Source: an uncultured Burkholderiales bacterium (GTDB lineage: Bacteria; Pseudomonadota; Gammaproteobacteria; Burkholderiales; Burkholderiaceae_C). Taken from it: a DNA stretch of 64,000 nt. Every line of letters begins with the position of its first letter. Position 1 is the first letter of the stretch. Below, one piece after another: positions 1 to 9,636 of this stretch. The stretch is from positions 1 to 64,000 of the forward strand of contig CAMFGY010000011.1 of the NCBI GenBank assembly GCA_945952065.1, in the 5' to 3' direction. The notes under the pieces were generated by a model. That model was not told where the DNA came from. It searched no databases and was given only the letters and a program-made list of their open reading frames with translations. A program made the translations under genes and the position numbers.

Positions 1-55
1 CAAAAGGGTCAGCACTTGCGTGCTGACCCTTTTTCAATTTGGTGCCCAGGAGAGG
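1..55. repeat. Direct repeat copy 1 (terminator plus tRNA-Leu 3' end)
   Basis: This 55-bp block is identical to 158-212. It contains a 14-bp hairpin terminator and, from about 40 onward, the last 16 bases of a tRNA-Leu 3' end read on the minus strand. After position 55 the match to the intact tRNA gene breaks down after a single-base indel, so copy 1 looks like a truncated duplicate of the tRNA tail. Confidence 0.9.
2..34 (-). terminator. Intrinsic terminator, copy 1
   Basis: Positions 2-15 pair perfectly with 20-33 (14 bp) around the loop TTGC. The stem ends in A and T runs on both sides, so it could stop transcription in either direction. It probably once followed a minus-strand tRNA-Leu copy that is now truncated. 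Confidence 0.75.
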
Positions 56-114
56 CTCGGTCACGTCCCGCGACCCCGGCGCCGCTTGCAAGCGGACGCC
101 CTTCTCGTCCTCAC

Positions 115-136
115 GCAAAGTCCGCAGGGACTTTGC
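115..136. repeat. Perfect inverted repeat between the two direct repeats
   Basis: GCAAAGTCC at 115-123 pairs with GGACTTTGC at 128-136 around a 4-base loop. There is no U tract, so it is not an obvious terminator. It lies in the 102-bp spacer between the 55-bp direct repeats. Confidence 0.6.
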
Positions 137-157
137 TTCCTGGGCGCTTCAGAATGA

Positions 158-196
158 CAAAAGGGTCAGCACTTGCGTGCTGACCCTTTTTCAATT

Positions 197-212
<16 letters not shown>
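158..212. repeat. Direct repeat copy 2 (terminator plus tRNA-Leu 3' end)
   Basis: Identical to 1-55. In this copy the tRNA portion continues into the intact tRNA-Leu gene (197-281), so this is the parental copy. The 157-bp offset between copies could reflect duplication of the tRNA end or a scar of an integration event at the tRNA 3' end. Confidence 0.9.
159..191 (-). terminator. Intrinsic terminator of tRNA-Leu
   Basis: Positions 159-172 pair with 177-190 (14 bp, loop TTGC) and the minus strand continues into a T run. It starts about 6 bases after the tRNA CCA end, as expected for the terminator of the tRNA gene. Confidence 0.85.
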
Positions 213-281
<69 letters not shown>

Positions 282-470
282 TTTTTCTTGTCTCTTCGCT
301 TGGTTGCGCCTTGCAGCTCGTTCAGCGAAGAGGCCGGACTATAGCATGGTTTTTCTTGTTTTGTAAAACATGTGGGGGCGACTGTGCATCAACGATTTGC
401 TTGGCCTTGATGGCACGGCACTTGCAATGGGTTTGGAGCACTGCGCATCTTTTTGAAAAAGGACCGCCCC

Positions 471-635
471 ATGACCAAGAACAAGCTCAGCATCAAGAGT
501 CCCCTGGCTCCGGCGCCTGCTCGCCGCGGCTTGGCTGCGCTCACCACCTTCAAGGCCTTGGCCTTGGTCACGCTGATTTGGGGCGTGGCCTACCCGGCCC
601 TGCTTTGGGGCATTGGCGCACTGATCCAGTTCTGA
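471..635 (+). CDS. Small single-span membrane protein
   Basis: This 54-residue protein has a basic, Pro/Ala-rich N-terminus and one long hydrophobic stretch over roughly residues 27-54, so it should be a single-pass inner-membrane peptide. The start is set by a clear AAAAAGGA ribosome site at 456-463, 7 bases before the ATG. It is convergent with ureG, 24 bp away. I do not recognise a family. Small size lowers certainty, but the ribosome site plus the clean membrane segment argue that it is real. Confidence 0.55.
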   Translation: MTKNKLSIKSPLAPAPARRGLAALTTFKALALVTLIWGVAYPALLWGIGALIQF

Positions 636-659
636 TCGGCCCCAAATCCGCGCCCAGGC

Positions 660-1316
660 TCAGCCGAGCAGCATGCCGCGCTGCTCGATGAAGGCCACCA
701 CCTCGGCCACGCCGGCCAGGGTCTTCAGATTGCTCATCACAAAAGGCTTGTGTGGGCCGCGCATGCGCAAGGTGTCGGCCGCCATCACGGCCAGATCCGC
801 GCCCACATGCGGGGCCAGATCGGTTTTGTTGATGACGAACAGATCACTCTTGGTGATGCCGGGGCCGCCCTTGCGCGGAATCTTTTCGCCGGCGGCCACA
901 TCAATCACATAAATCGTCAGGTCGCTCAACTCGGGGCTGAAGGTGGCCGCGAGGTTGTCACCGCCCGACTCCACAAACACCACGTCGGCATCGGGGAACT
1001 CGGCCAGCATGCGGTCGATGGCTTCCAGATTGATGGAACAGTCTTCACGGATCGCCGTGTGCGGGCAACCGCCCGTCTCCACCCCCAAGATGCGCTCGGC
1101 CGGCAGGGCGCCGCTGAGCGTCAACAAGCGCTGGTCTTCCTTGGTGTAGATGTCATTGGTGATGGCAATCAAGTCCCAGCGCTCGCGCATGGCTTTGCAC
1201 AGCATCTCCAGCAAGGTGGTCTTGCCCGAGCCGACCGGCCCACCGATGCCCACCCGCAAGGGCGGCAGCTTCTTGCTGCGTTGAGGGATGGGGTGAAGAG
1301 TTGTTGTGGCGCTCAT
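660..1316 (-). CDS. ureG: Urease accessory GTPase UreG
   Basis: UreG is the SIMIBI-class GTPase that delivers nickel with UreD, UreE and UreF into apo-urease. The 218-residue product has the P-loop [10 protein letters not shown] (25-34), the nickel-binding Cys-Pro-His motif (84-86), the VESGGDN segment (115-121) and the NKTD guanine-specificity motif (163-166), all at family positions. It is the last gene of the leftward ure operon, and its start overlaps the ureF stop by 4 bases, implying translational coupling. Confidence 0.97.
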   Translation of the reverse strand: MSATTTLHPIPQRSKKLPPLRVGIGGPVGSGKTTLLEMLCKAMRERWDLIAITNDIYTKEDQRLLTLSGALPAERILGVETGGCPHTAIREDCSINLEAIDRMLAEFPDADVVFVESGGDNLAATFSPELSDLTIYVIDVAAGEKIPRKGGPGITKSDLFVINKTDLAPHVGADLAVMAADTLRMRGPHKPFVMSNLKTLAGVAEVVAFIEQRGMLLG

Positions 1317-1990
1317 GATCGAAACAGACGTGAGTATTGGGTTTCATGCCGCGCCGAAAGAATTGCGAGCATGGGCGAAAAGGCTTGGCGCTGGTCTTGC
1401 TCCGCCAGCGCCATGGCGCGCGCGACCGCAGCGGGCGTTTCAGCAACCAGTCGCGCCAAGATGCGCTGCCCGGCGCGCTGGCCCAGCGGCACGGACTTGA
1501 TGGCCGCGCCCACCATGTTCTCGGCCCAGCCAAAGCAATAGGCTTGCAAGGCATCGCCCAGCGTGGCGCCGCTGCTGGCCAGCGCCAGCGCCATCACCAG
1601 CGGGTAGGTCGGCTGACCCAAGGCCTGGCATTGCTGCATCTGCTCGGCGCTGGCGGTATGGTGGTTGCGCAGCCAGTCCAGCAGCGAACGCCCCATTTGC
1701 TCGGACTGCAAACGCAGCTCGGCGCTCTCGCGGGTTTGCAAGACCCAGTCATTCAAGACTTGCAGCCCCGGCAGATCGGCTGCGCGCCAGGCAGCGAAGG
1801 CGCGCGCGGCCAGGGCCAGATCGGCCCGCGTCTGCGTCAATGCCAGCTGTTGCGACAAGCACTCGGCCGCGCTGGCCTCGTCATGCACCCAGCCCTGTGC
1901 GACCGCTGCCTCCAAGCCCTCGGAGTATGAAAAGCCCCCGATCGGCAGCGCCGGCGAGGCCAGCCACATCAATTGCAGCAGCGCGCTCAT
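1313..1990 (-). CDS. ureF: Urease accessory protein UreF
   Basis: UreF (225 residues) is the all-helical factor that bridges UreD and UreG on apo-urease and gates GTP hydrolysis during nickel insertion. The N-terminal [18 protein letters not shown] stretch and the later [20 protein letters not shown] stretch are characteristic. It overlaps ureE upstream and ureG downstream by 4 bases each, so ureE-ureF-ureG form a tightly coupled translation unit. Length is normal. Confidence 0.97.
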   Translation of the reverse strand: MSALLQLMWLASPALPIGGFSYSEGLEAAVAQGWVHDEASAAECLSQQLALTQTRADLALAARAFAAWRAADLPGLQVLNDWVLQTRESAELRLQSEQMGRSLLDWLRNHHTASAEQMQQCQALGQPTYPLVMALALASSGATLGDALQAYCFGWAENMVGAAIKSVPLGQRAGQRILARLVAETPAAVARAMALAEQDQRQAFSPMLAILSARHETQYSRLFRS

Positions 1991-2550
1991 GGGTGGGAAT
2001 GCAGATGCGAATGCGGATGTGGGTGCGGGTGCGGGTGCGCATGATCATGCGAGTGACCATGCCCATGACTATGACCATGCCCGCCGCCGCCATAAGCCCC
2101 ACCCTCGGGCTCAAAGGGCGCCGCCACCTCCTCCACCTGCAAATGAAACGCGCGCAGCATGTCCGCCAAGACATGGTCGGGTTCGATCTGCAGATACTCA
2201 GGCCGCAACTCCATCGGCACATGGCGGTTGCCCAGGTGATAGGCGGCGCGCAACAAATCGAAGGGCGAGCCCTGGGCTGGGCAGGCGCTGATGCGCAGCA
2301 GGGCTTGCGGCGCCGCACGCACCCGGACCAAGCTGCCATCTTCGGCGACCAAGACATCGCCGCCGCGCAAGACCGTGCCGCGCGGCAAGACCACGCCCAG
2401 GCTGCGCCCGAGGCTGTCCTGGGCCTGGAAGCGGCTCTTTTGCCGGCAGTCCCAGTCCAGCAGCAACTCGCTGGCGCGCTGCAGCAGCACGGCAGCCAAA
2501 CCCTGGCCGCCGGGCAAGCGCTTGGAGGCCATGATCAAAGAGGCTGGCAT
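1987..2550 (-). CDS. ureE: Nickel metallochaperone UreE with His-rich tail
   Basis: UreE binds nickel and hands it to UreG/UreD. The start is placed at the ATG at 2550 because an AAAGG ribosome site precedes it by 7 bases and the product then begins at the normal UreE N-terminus; the upstream in-frame extension has no support. The 187-residue protein ends in a 30-residue tail with His at every second position (15 His), encoded by near-repeats at about 1990-2080. Such tails bind several nickel ions in known UreE proteins. It lies 14 bp after a GNAT gene and overlaps ureF by 4 bases. Confidence 0.95.
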   Translation of the reverse strand: MPASLIMASKRLPGGQGLAAVLLQRASELLLDWDCRQKSRFQAQDSLGRSLGVVLPRGTVLRGGDVLVAEDGSLVRVRAAPQALLRISACPAQGSPFDLLRAAYHLGNRHVPMELRPEYLQIEPDHVLADMLRAFHLQVEEVAAPFEPEGGAYGGGGHGHSHGHGHSHDHAHPHPHPHPHSHLHSHP

Positions 2551-2564
2551 CGTGCTGCAGCCTT

Positions 2565-3056
2565 TCACAAGGCTTTGCTCATGAAGACGCTGTAAGGGTC
2601 TTCGCCATAGCTGCCAAAAGGCCCGCAAAAGGCAAAGCCCTCGCGCAGATACAAGCCGCGTGCGGCGGCAAAAAAGGGCTGCGGGCCGGTTTCCAGGCTC
2701 AGGCGCTTGAAGCCGCTGGCGCGTGCTTGGCTCAAGACATACGCCAGCAAAGTGCGCGCATAGCCTCGGCCGCGTAGAGCGGCGGCGGTGCGCATGGACT
2801 TCAATTCCGCATGCTGCGCATCCAAGGGCTTCAGCGCGGCGGTGCCGGCCAAGACTTCAGCACCCTGCGCATCCACGCACCAAGCCGACCAAAAGCGGAT
2901 GCCGGGCTGGCGCAAAGCCTCCAAGTCGAGCGCATGCACCGACTCCGGCGGTGAGACCGCATGCATGTCTTGCAAATGCGCCTCCAGAAAGGCCGCAATG
3001 CGCGGGTCGCTCAAATCATCCAGACGGATCAACAACTCAGGGGCGGGAACAGACAT
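2565..3056 (-). CDS. GNAT-family N-acetyltransferase inside the ure operon
   Basis: A 163-residue GNAT protein. The acetyl-CoA pyrophosphate-binding motif RGRGYA is at 95-100, followed by the helix RTLLAYVLSQA; the later LETGPQPFFAAARGLYLREGF strand-helix is also typical. The substrate cannot be told from sequence. It sits between ureC (15 bp) and ureE (14 bp) in the same direction, so it should be co-transcribed with urease. Similar acetyltransferases occur among ure genes in other betaproteobacteria, but no role in urease maturation is established that I know of. Confidence 0.85.
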   Translation of the reverse strand: MSVPAPELLIRLDDLSDPRIAAFLEAHLQDMHAVSPPESVHALDLEALRQPGIRFWSAWCVDAQGAEVLAGTAALKPLDAQHAELKSMRTAAALRGRGYARTLLAYVLSQARASGFKRLSLETGPQPFFAAARGLYLREGFAFCGPFGSYGEDPYSVFMSKAL

Positions 3057-3071
3057 GGGATCTCAAAGCCA

Positions 3072-4801
<1,730 letters not shown>

Positions 4802-4802
<1 letters not shown>

Positions 4803-5113
4803 CACAACGCTCCTTGCACCAGGCCACGGAAACCGTAGACGACGCGCTCGCCGGCCAGGTCCACCAACTCCACCGTGCGCTGCTGCCCGGGCTCAAAGCG
4901 CACCGCCAGGCCCGAGCCGATGTTCAGCCGCATGCCGCGCGCGGCGATGCGGTCGAAGCTCAGCGCCGCATTGGTCTCGGCAAAGTGGTAGTGCGAGCCC
5001 ACCTGGATGGGCCGGTCGCCGGTGTTGTGCACCGTCAAGCGCAGCGTGCGGCGGCCCGGGTTGAGCAGGTGCTCGCCCTCGTTCGTGAAGAGTTCGCCGG
5101 GGATCATGCTCAA
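4802..5113 (-). CDS. ureB: Urease beta subunit
   Basis: This 103-residue structural subunit packs with UreA and UreC to form the urease trimer. It begins MSMIPGE and contains the conserved [11 protein letters not shown] and GMRLNI segments. Its start overlaps the ureJ stop by 4 bases and its stop overlaps the ureC start, so ureJ-ureB-ureC are translationally coupled. Length and sequence are ordinary for the separate bacterial UreB. Confidence 0.97.
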
Positions 5114-5691
5114 GCCACCCGCATCAAGAGGCCCAGCCCCAGCAGGGCAATGCCGCCACCCAGGGCTCGGCTCAGGCCCAGATGCCAGCGGGTCTGGCGG
5201 CGCAAGAGCAGGCCCAGCATCAGACCCACCAGATGCAAGCCCCAGGTGGCCACCACCATGCCCATCAGCGCCAAGCTGCCGTCCAACTCACTGCCATGCG
5301 CCAGGCCATGAAAAAAGGCAAAAAAGCCCACCAGCCCCATGGCCAAAACCGGCCCCATGCGCTGGCGCAGCGCCGCCAGCAAACCCAGGCACAGCACCGA
5401 GCTGGCGATCATGGGCTCCACCCCCGGCAAGCCCAGCTCGGCCAAGCCGCCCAAGCCCGCCAGGGCCCCGGCCAGCAGCATCAAGGCGAAGGCCAGCGGC
5501 GCGCGCCAGGGGCGCTGCAAGGCCAGGCCGCTCCACAGCCCCACGGCCAGCATGGCGGCGAGATGATCGGCCCCGCTCAAAGGGTGGACCAAGCCGCTGA
5601 AGAAGTCATGGCTGTGCAAGGCATCGCCGGTGTGCGAGGCGGCCAAAACCGGCAAGAGCGCGGACAGTGCGGTGACGAAAAAACGCTTCAT
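5110..5691 (-). CDS. ureJ: HupE/UreJ-family membrane protein, probable nickel or urease-linked permease
   Basis: A 193-residue integral membrane protein with a cleavable-looking signal sequence and then a His/Asp-rich segment ([22 protein letters not shown]) typical of the HupE/UreJ family, followed by about six hydrophobic segments. Family members are implicated in nickel uptake; direct transport here is inferred. The start at 5691 is chosen because AGGAG lies 7 bases upstream and because it begins at the signal peptide; the longer in-frame form adds 38 atypical residues. It lies between ureA and ureB. Confidence 0.9.
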   Translation of the reverse strand: MKRFFVTALSALLPVLAASHTGDALHSHDFFSGLVHPLSGADHLAAMLAVGLWSGLALQRPWRAPLAFALMLLAGALAGLGGLAELGLPGVEPMIASSVLCLGLLAALRQRMGPVLAMGLVGFFAFFHGLAHGSELDGSLALMGMVVATWGLHLVGLMLGLLLRRQTRWHLGLSRALGGGIALLGLGLLMRVA

Positions 5692-5731
5692 GCAAACACT
5701 CCTGAAGACTGAATCACTAGGGGCTTGGGCT

Positions 5732-6034
5732 TCACACAATGGGCTGGTGCACCGTGACCAGCTTGGTGCCATCGGGAAAGGTCGCTTCGACTTGGATGTC
5801 GGCAATCATCTCGGCCACACCGTCCATCACCTCGGCGCGGCTGAGCAGGCTGCGGCCCTCGCTCATCAGCTGAGCCACGGTCTTGCCTTCGCGTGCGCCT
5901 TCCATCACGGCGGCGCTGATGAAGGCCACCGCCTCCGGGTAGTTCAGCAGCAAGCCACGGGCGCGGCGCCGCTCGGCCAGCAAGGCGGCGGTGAAGATCA
6001 ACAGCTTGTCGCGCTCTCGGGGCGTCAATTCCAT
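5732..6034 (-). CDS. ureA: Urease gamma subunit
   Basis: The 100-residue product begins [23 protein letters not shown] and contains [11 protein letters not shown] and [14 protein letters not shown], all hallmark UreA sequence; it ends VTVHQPIV. It is the first gene of the leftward ure operon (ureA-ureJ-ureB-ureC-GNAT-ureE-ureF-ureG), 40 bp before ureJ. A near-consensus sigma-54 promoter lies at 6069-6085, so nitrogen-controlled expression through NtrC is likely; I saw no convincing NtrC operator. Confidence 0.98.
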   Translation of the reverse strand: MELTPRERDKLLIFTAALLAERRRARGLLLNYPEAVAFISAAVMEGAREGKTVAQLMSEGRSLLSRAEVMDGVAEMIADIQVEATFPDGTKLVTVHQPIV

Positions 6035-6068
6035 GGCAGGGCCTGATTCACAGTGGTCTCAGGGTCTT

Positions 6069-6085
6069 AGCAAGCCCCGTGCCGC
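6069..6085 (-). promoter_or_regulatory. Sigma-54 promoter of the ure operon
   Basis: On the minus strand this reads GCGGCACGGGGCTTGCT. Against the consensus TGGCACG-N4-TTGCW only the first base differs, and the GG (-24) to GC (-12) distance is exactly 12. The predicted transcription start is near 6058, giving a leader of about 24 nt before the ureA ATG. This fits RpoN/NtrC control of urease, as known in other proteobacteria. Confidence 0.8.
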
Positions 6086-6135
6086 TTTTTTCACGCGGCC
6101 GCTGCGCGGGCACGAAACCTGCACGCGCTCTTGCC

Positions 6136-9100
6136 ATGAGCGATGCCGCCGCCACGCCCCCTCTTGAGAGCCCCGCGCCCCACAGCGCGCCGCAGCGCGT
6201 CATCAAGGTGCGCCGCGACTACAACGCCTGGGTGGCCCGCGAGACCCTGGAGGACTATGCGCTGCGCTACACGCCGCAGCGCTTTCGCCGCTGGTCCAAA
6301 TTCCGCGTTGCCAACACCGCCTTCGGCGCGGCCTCCTTCTTGATCCTGGAAGCGGTGGGCGCCACCTTGCTGCTGCAATACGGCTGGGCGAATGCCTGCT
6401 GGGCGATCTTGGCCACCGGCCTGATCATTTTTCTGGCGGGATGGCCCATCAGCGTTTACGCGGCCCGCTACGGCGTGGACATGGATTTGCTCACCCGCGG
6501 CGCCGGCTTTGGCTATATCGGCTCCACGCTGACCTCGCTGATCTACGCCAGCTTCACCTTCATCTTCTTCGCCCTCGAAGCCGCAGTCATGGCCTATGCG
6601 CTGGACCTGGCCCTGGACATCCCGCCGCGTTGGGGCTATCTCATTTGCGCGCTGGTGGTGATCCCCTGGGTGACGCATGGCGTGTCCTTGATCAGCCGCC
6701 TGCAATGGTTCACCCAGCCGCTGTGGCTCGTGATGTTGGTGCTGCCTTATGTCTTTGTGTGGCTGCGCGAGCCCGCCGCGTTTGCGGGCATCACGCACCA
6801 GATTGGCGCGCAATCGGGCAGCGCCGGTTTTGAGCTGCGTCACTTCGGTGCGGCGCTCACCGTTGGCATTGCCTTGATCACGCAAATGGGCGAGCAGGCC
6901 GACTATCTGCGCTTCATGCCGGCCCTGCCCGCTCAAGCCAGTGCCTCGCAAAAACGCCGCTGGTGGGCGGCCGTGCTGGTGGGCGGGCCGGGCTGGGTGC
7001 TCTTGGGCGTGTTGAAGATGTTGGGCGGCGCCTTGCTGGCCTTTTTGGCGCTCAGCCATGCGGTGCCGCCCGAGCGCGCGGTGGACCCGAACCAGATGTA
7101 TCTGGCTGCCTATGAATCGGTGTTCCCGCACTACGGCTGGGCGGTGGCCGCCACCGCGCTCTTTGTGGTGGTCTCGCAGCTGAAGATCAATGTCACCAAT
7201 GCCTATGCCGGCTCGCTGGCTTGGAGCAACTTCTTCTCGCGCCTGACGCACAGCCACCCCGGCCGGGTGGTGTGGGTTGTGTTCAACACCTTCATCGCTT
7301 TTTTGCTGATGGCCATGAATGTGTTTGAGGCGCTGGGCTGGGTGCTGGGGCTGTACGGCAATGTGGCCATCGCGTGGATGATGGCGGTGGTGGCCGACCT
7401 GCTGATCAACAAACCGCTGGGCTTATCGCCCCCGGGCATTGAATTCAAGCGCGCCCATTTGTACGACATCAATCCGGTGGGGGTGGGCGCCATGGCCCTG
7501 GCCTCGCTGCTTTCGGTCAGCGCGCATCTGGGCGCCTTCGGTGCCGCTGCGCAGGCCTTTTCGGCGCTGATCGCCATGGGCTGCGCCCTGCTGGCCTCGC
7601 CCCTGATCGCTTGGGCCACCGGCGGGCGCTACTACCTGGCGCGCAGCGCGCCGGCCGGCGCTACAGACGCTGACCCCGGCGACAGCCGCCTGCGCCTACG
7701 CCGCTGCGTGATCTGCGAACGCAGCTATGAAGGCCCCGATATGGCCCATTGCCCCGCCTATCAAGGCCCGATCTGCTCGCTGTGCTGCAGCCTGGACGCA
7801 CGATGCGGCGACTTGTGCAAGCCGCAAGCCAAGCTCGCCAGCCAATGGACGGGCGCTCTGCGCTGGCTCTTGCCGCGCAAGACCTGGCCCTTGTTGGACA
7901 AAGGCCTGAGTCACTACCTGCTCTTGATGAGCGTGGCGCTGCCGCTGCTCGCCGCTTTGTTTGCGCTGCTTTACAGCCAAGAATCGCGGGGCCTGCACGC
8001 CAGCACCGACGCCCTGGCTTTGCAAAGCCTGCGCGAAGGCTTCCTCAAGGCCTATGTGCTGCTGGGCGTGGTGAGCGGCATCGCCGCGTGGTGGTTGGTG
8101 CTCACCCATCAAAGCCGCGAGGTGGCCCAAGAAGAATCCAACCGCCAGACCCAAGCCTTGATGCGCGAGATTGCCTCGCACCAACGCACCGATGCGGCCC
8201 TGCAGGCCGCACGCGCCGTGGCCGAGCGCGCCCAGGCCGCCGCCGAGGCCGCCAACCAGGCCAAGAGCCGCTATGTCAGCGCCATCAGCCATGAGCTGCG
8301 CACCCCGCTCAACAGCATCTTGGGCTATGCCCAGCTGATGGCCGAAGACCCTGCGCAAGACCTGCCCCCCAGACGCCGCCAGGCGGTGCAAGTGATCAAG
8401 CGCAGCGGCGAGCATCTGCTGCAGCTGATCGACGGCACGCTGGACCTGGCACGCATCGAAGCCGGCAAGCTCAGCCTGGCCCTGGCCCCCATGCGCTTTG
8501 AAGATGGCCTGCATGAATTGGCCGAGATGTTTGAGCCCCAAGCGGCGGCCCGGGGCTTGCGCTTTTGCTTCGAGCCGCTGGGCGAGCTGCCGGTCTGGGT
8601 CCGGGCCGATGAGCGACGGCTGCGCCAGATCTTGATCAATCTGATTGGCAACGCCCTCAAATTCACCCAGCAGGGCGAAGTGCGCCTGCGGGTGCGCCAT
8701 GCGCAAGACATGGCCTGGATCGAGGTGCAAGACAGCGGCCCCGGCATCAGCGAGGCCGATCTGGCGCGCATCTTCGACCCCTTCACCCGCGCCAATAGCC
8801 GCGGCGAAACCGGTGCCGGTCTGGGCCTGAGCCTGGCCCAGATGCTGGTGGCGCTGATGGGGGGCGAGTTGACGGCTCGCAGCCGCCTGGGCGAAGGGTC
8901 TTGCTTCAGCGTCAAGCTCTTCCTGCCGGCTTTGGCGGAGGGCCCGGCCGCGCCCGGTGCGGCGGATGCGCGGCCGCGCTTGGGCTACGCGGGCGCGCGA
9001 CGCCGTGTGCTGCTGGTGGACAACGAAGAAGCCGACCGCCAGCTCTTGCAAGCGCTGCTGCAGCCCTTGGGCTTTGAGCTGCGCCTGGCCAGCAACGGCC

Positions 9101-9636
9101 ATGATGCGCTGGACTTGCTGGTCAGCGCCGGCTATCGGCCCGACGCGGTGCTGATGGACCTGGCCATGCCCGGCATGGATGGCTGGGAGACCCTGCGGCG
9201 CCTGCGCGCCCTGCCCTTGAGCCCACCCCCACGCGTGGCGATTGTGTCGGCCAATGCGTTTGAAAAAGGCCAGACCCATGCGCTGGGCATCGCAGCGGCC
9301 GACTTTATCACCAAGCCGGTGCGACACGCCGAACTGCTGGATTGGTTGGGCCAAGCCTTGCAACTGGAGTGGCTGACTGCATTGCCGCCCGCCGCCCAGG
9401 CCTTGGCCCCCAGCCGCAGCGCGGCGCCCCCCCGCCCGGCCTTGCCGGCTGAACCCCTGCCGGCTTTGCGCGAGGCGCTGCAGCTGGGCCATTACCGCGG
9501 CGTCTTGACCCAGCTCGACACCTTGGCGCGCTTGGCGCCCGATTGCCAGGCCTTCATCGAACAGCTGCGCGCCATGGCCGCGCAGTTTGAGTTTGAGGCC
9601 ATGGAACGCTTGTTGAACGGAGCCCCAGAGGCATGA
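6136..9636 (+). CDS. NCS1-permease/hybrid histidine kinase fusion
   Basis: A 1166-residue hybrid sensor. Residues about 20-500 form an NCS1 (purine/cytosine permease-like) transporter with about 12 membrane spans. A Cys-rich knuckle begins at Cys524 and Cys527 and contains nine Cys within about 40 residues. Two more membrane spans (about 585-670) and a coiled coil follow, then HisKA with His719 in SAISHELRTPLNS, an HATPase domain, a REC domain with Asp1008, and a helical C-terminal region that may be HPt-like. The 6136 ATG is favoured; an in-frame GTG at 6079 is possible and neither has a good ribosome site. It overlaps the next regulator by 4 bases. The permease part probably senses or transports a urea- or purine-related solute; that is inference from context. 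Confidence 0.9.
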   Translation: MSDAAATPPLESPAPHSAPQRVIKVRRDYNAWVARETLEDYALRYTPQRFRRWSKFRVANTAFGAASFLILEAVGATLLLQYGWANACWAILATGLIIFLAGWPISVYAARYGVDMDLLTRGAGFGYIGSTLTSLIYASFTFIFFALEAAVMAYALDLALDIPPRWGYLICALVVIPWVTHGVSLISRLQWFTQPLWLVMLVLPYVFVWLREPAAFAGITHQIGAQSGSAGFELRHFGAALTVGIALITQMGEQADYLRFMPALPAQASASQKRRWWAAVLVGGPGWVLLGVLKMLGGALLAFLALSHAVPPERAVDPNQMYLAAYESVFPHYGWAVAATALFVVVSQLKINVTNAYAGSLAWSNFFSRLTHSHPGRVVWVVFNTFIAFLLMAMNVFEALGWVLGLYGNVAIAWMMAVVADLLINKPLGLSPPGIEFKRAHLYDINPVGVGAMALASLLSVSAHLGAFGAAAQAFSALIAMGCALLASPLIAWATGGRYYLARSAPAGATDADPGDSRLRLRRCVICERSYEGPDMAHCPAYQGPICSLCCSLDARCGDLCKPQAKLASQWTGALRWLLPRKTWPLLDKGLSHYLLLMSVALPLLAALFALLYSQESRGLHASTDALALQSLREGFLKAYVLLGVVSGIAAWWLVLTHQSREVAQEESNRQTQALMREIASHQRTDAALQAARAVAERAQAAAEAANQAKSRYVSAISHELRTPLNSILGYAQLMAEDPAQDLPPRRRQAVQVIKRSGEHLLQLIDGTLDLARIEAGKLSLALAPMRFEDGLHELAEMFEPQAAARGLRFCFEPLGELPVWVRADERRLRQILINLIGNALKFTQQGEVRLRVRHAQDMAWIEVQDSGPGISEADLARIFDPFTRANSRGETGAGLGLSLAQMLVALMGGELTARSRLGEGSCFSVKLFLPALAEGPAAPGAADARPRLGYAGARRRVLLVDNEEADRQLLQALLQPLGFELRLASNGHDALDLLVSAGYRPDAVLMDLAMPGMDGWETLRRLRALPLSPPPRVAIVSANAFEKGQTHALGIAAADFITKPVRHAELLDWLGQALQLEWLTALPPAAQALAPSRSAAPPRPALPAEPLPALREALQLGHYRGVLTQLDTLARLAPDCQAFIEQLRAMAAQFEFEAMERLLNGAPEA

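Noticed and set aside
6107-6123. Plus-strand sigma-54-like sequence CGGGCACG-N4-CTGCA before the permease-kinase gene
   Set aside because: It has two mismatches, and transcription would begin 2 bases before the chosen ATG, leaving no room for a ribosome site. Kept only as a weak possibility.
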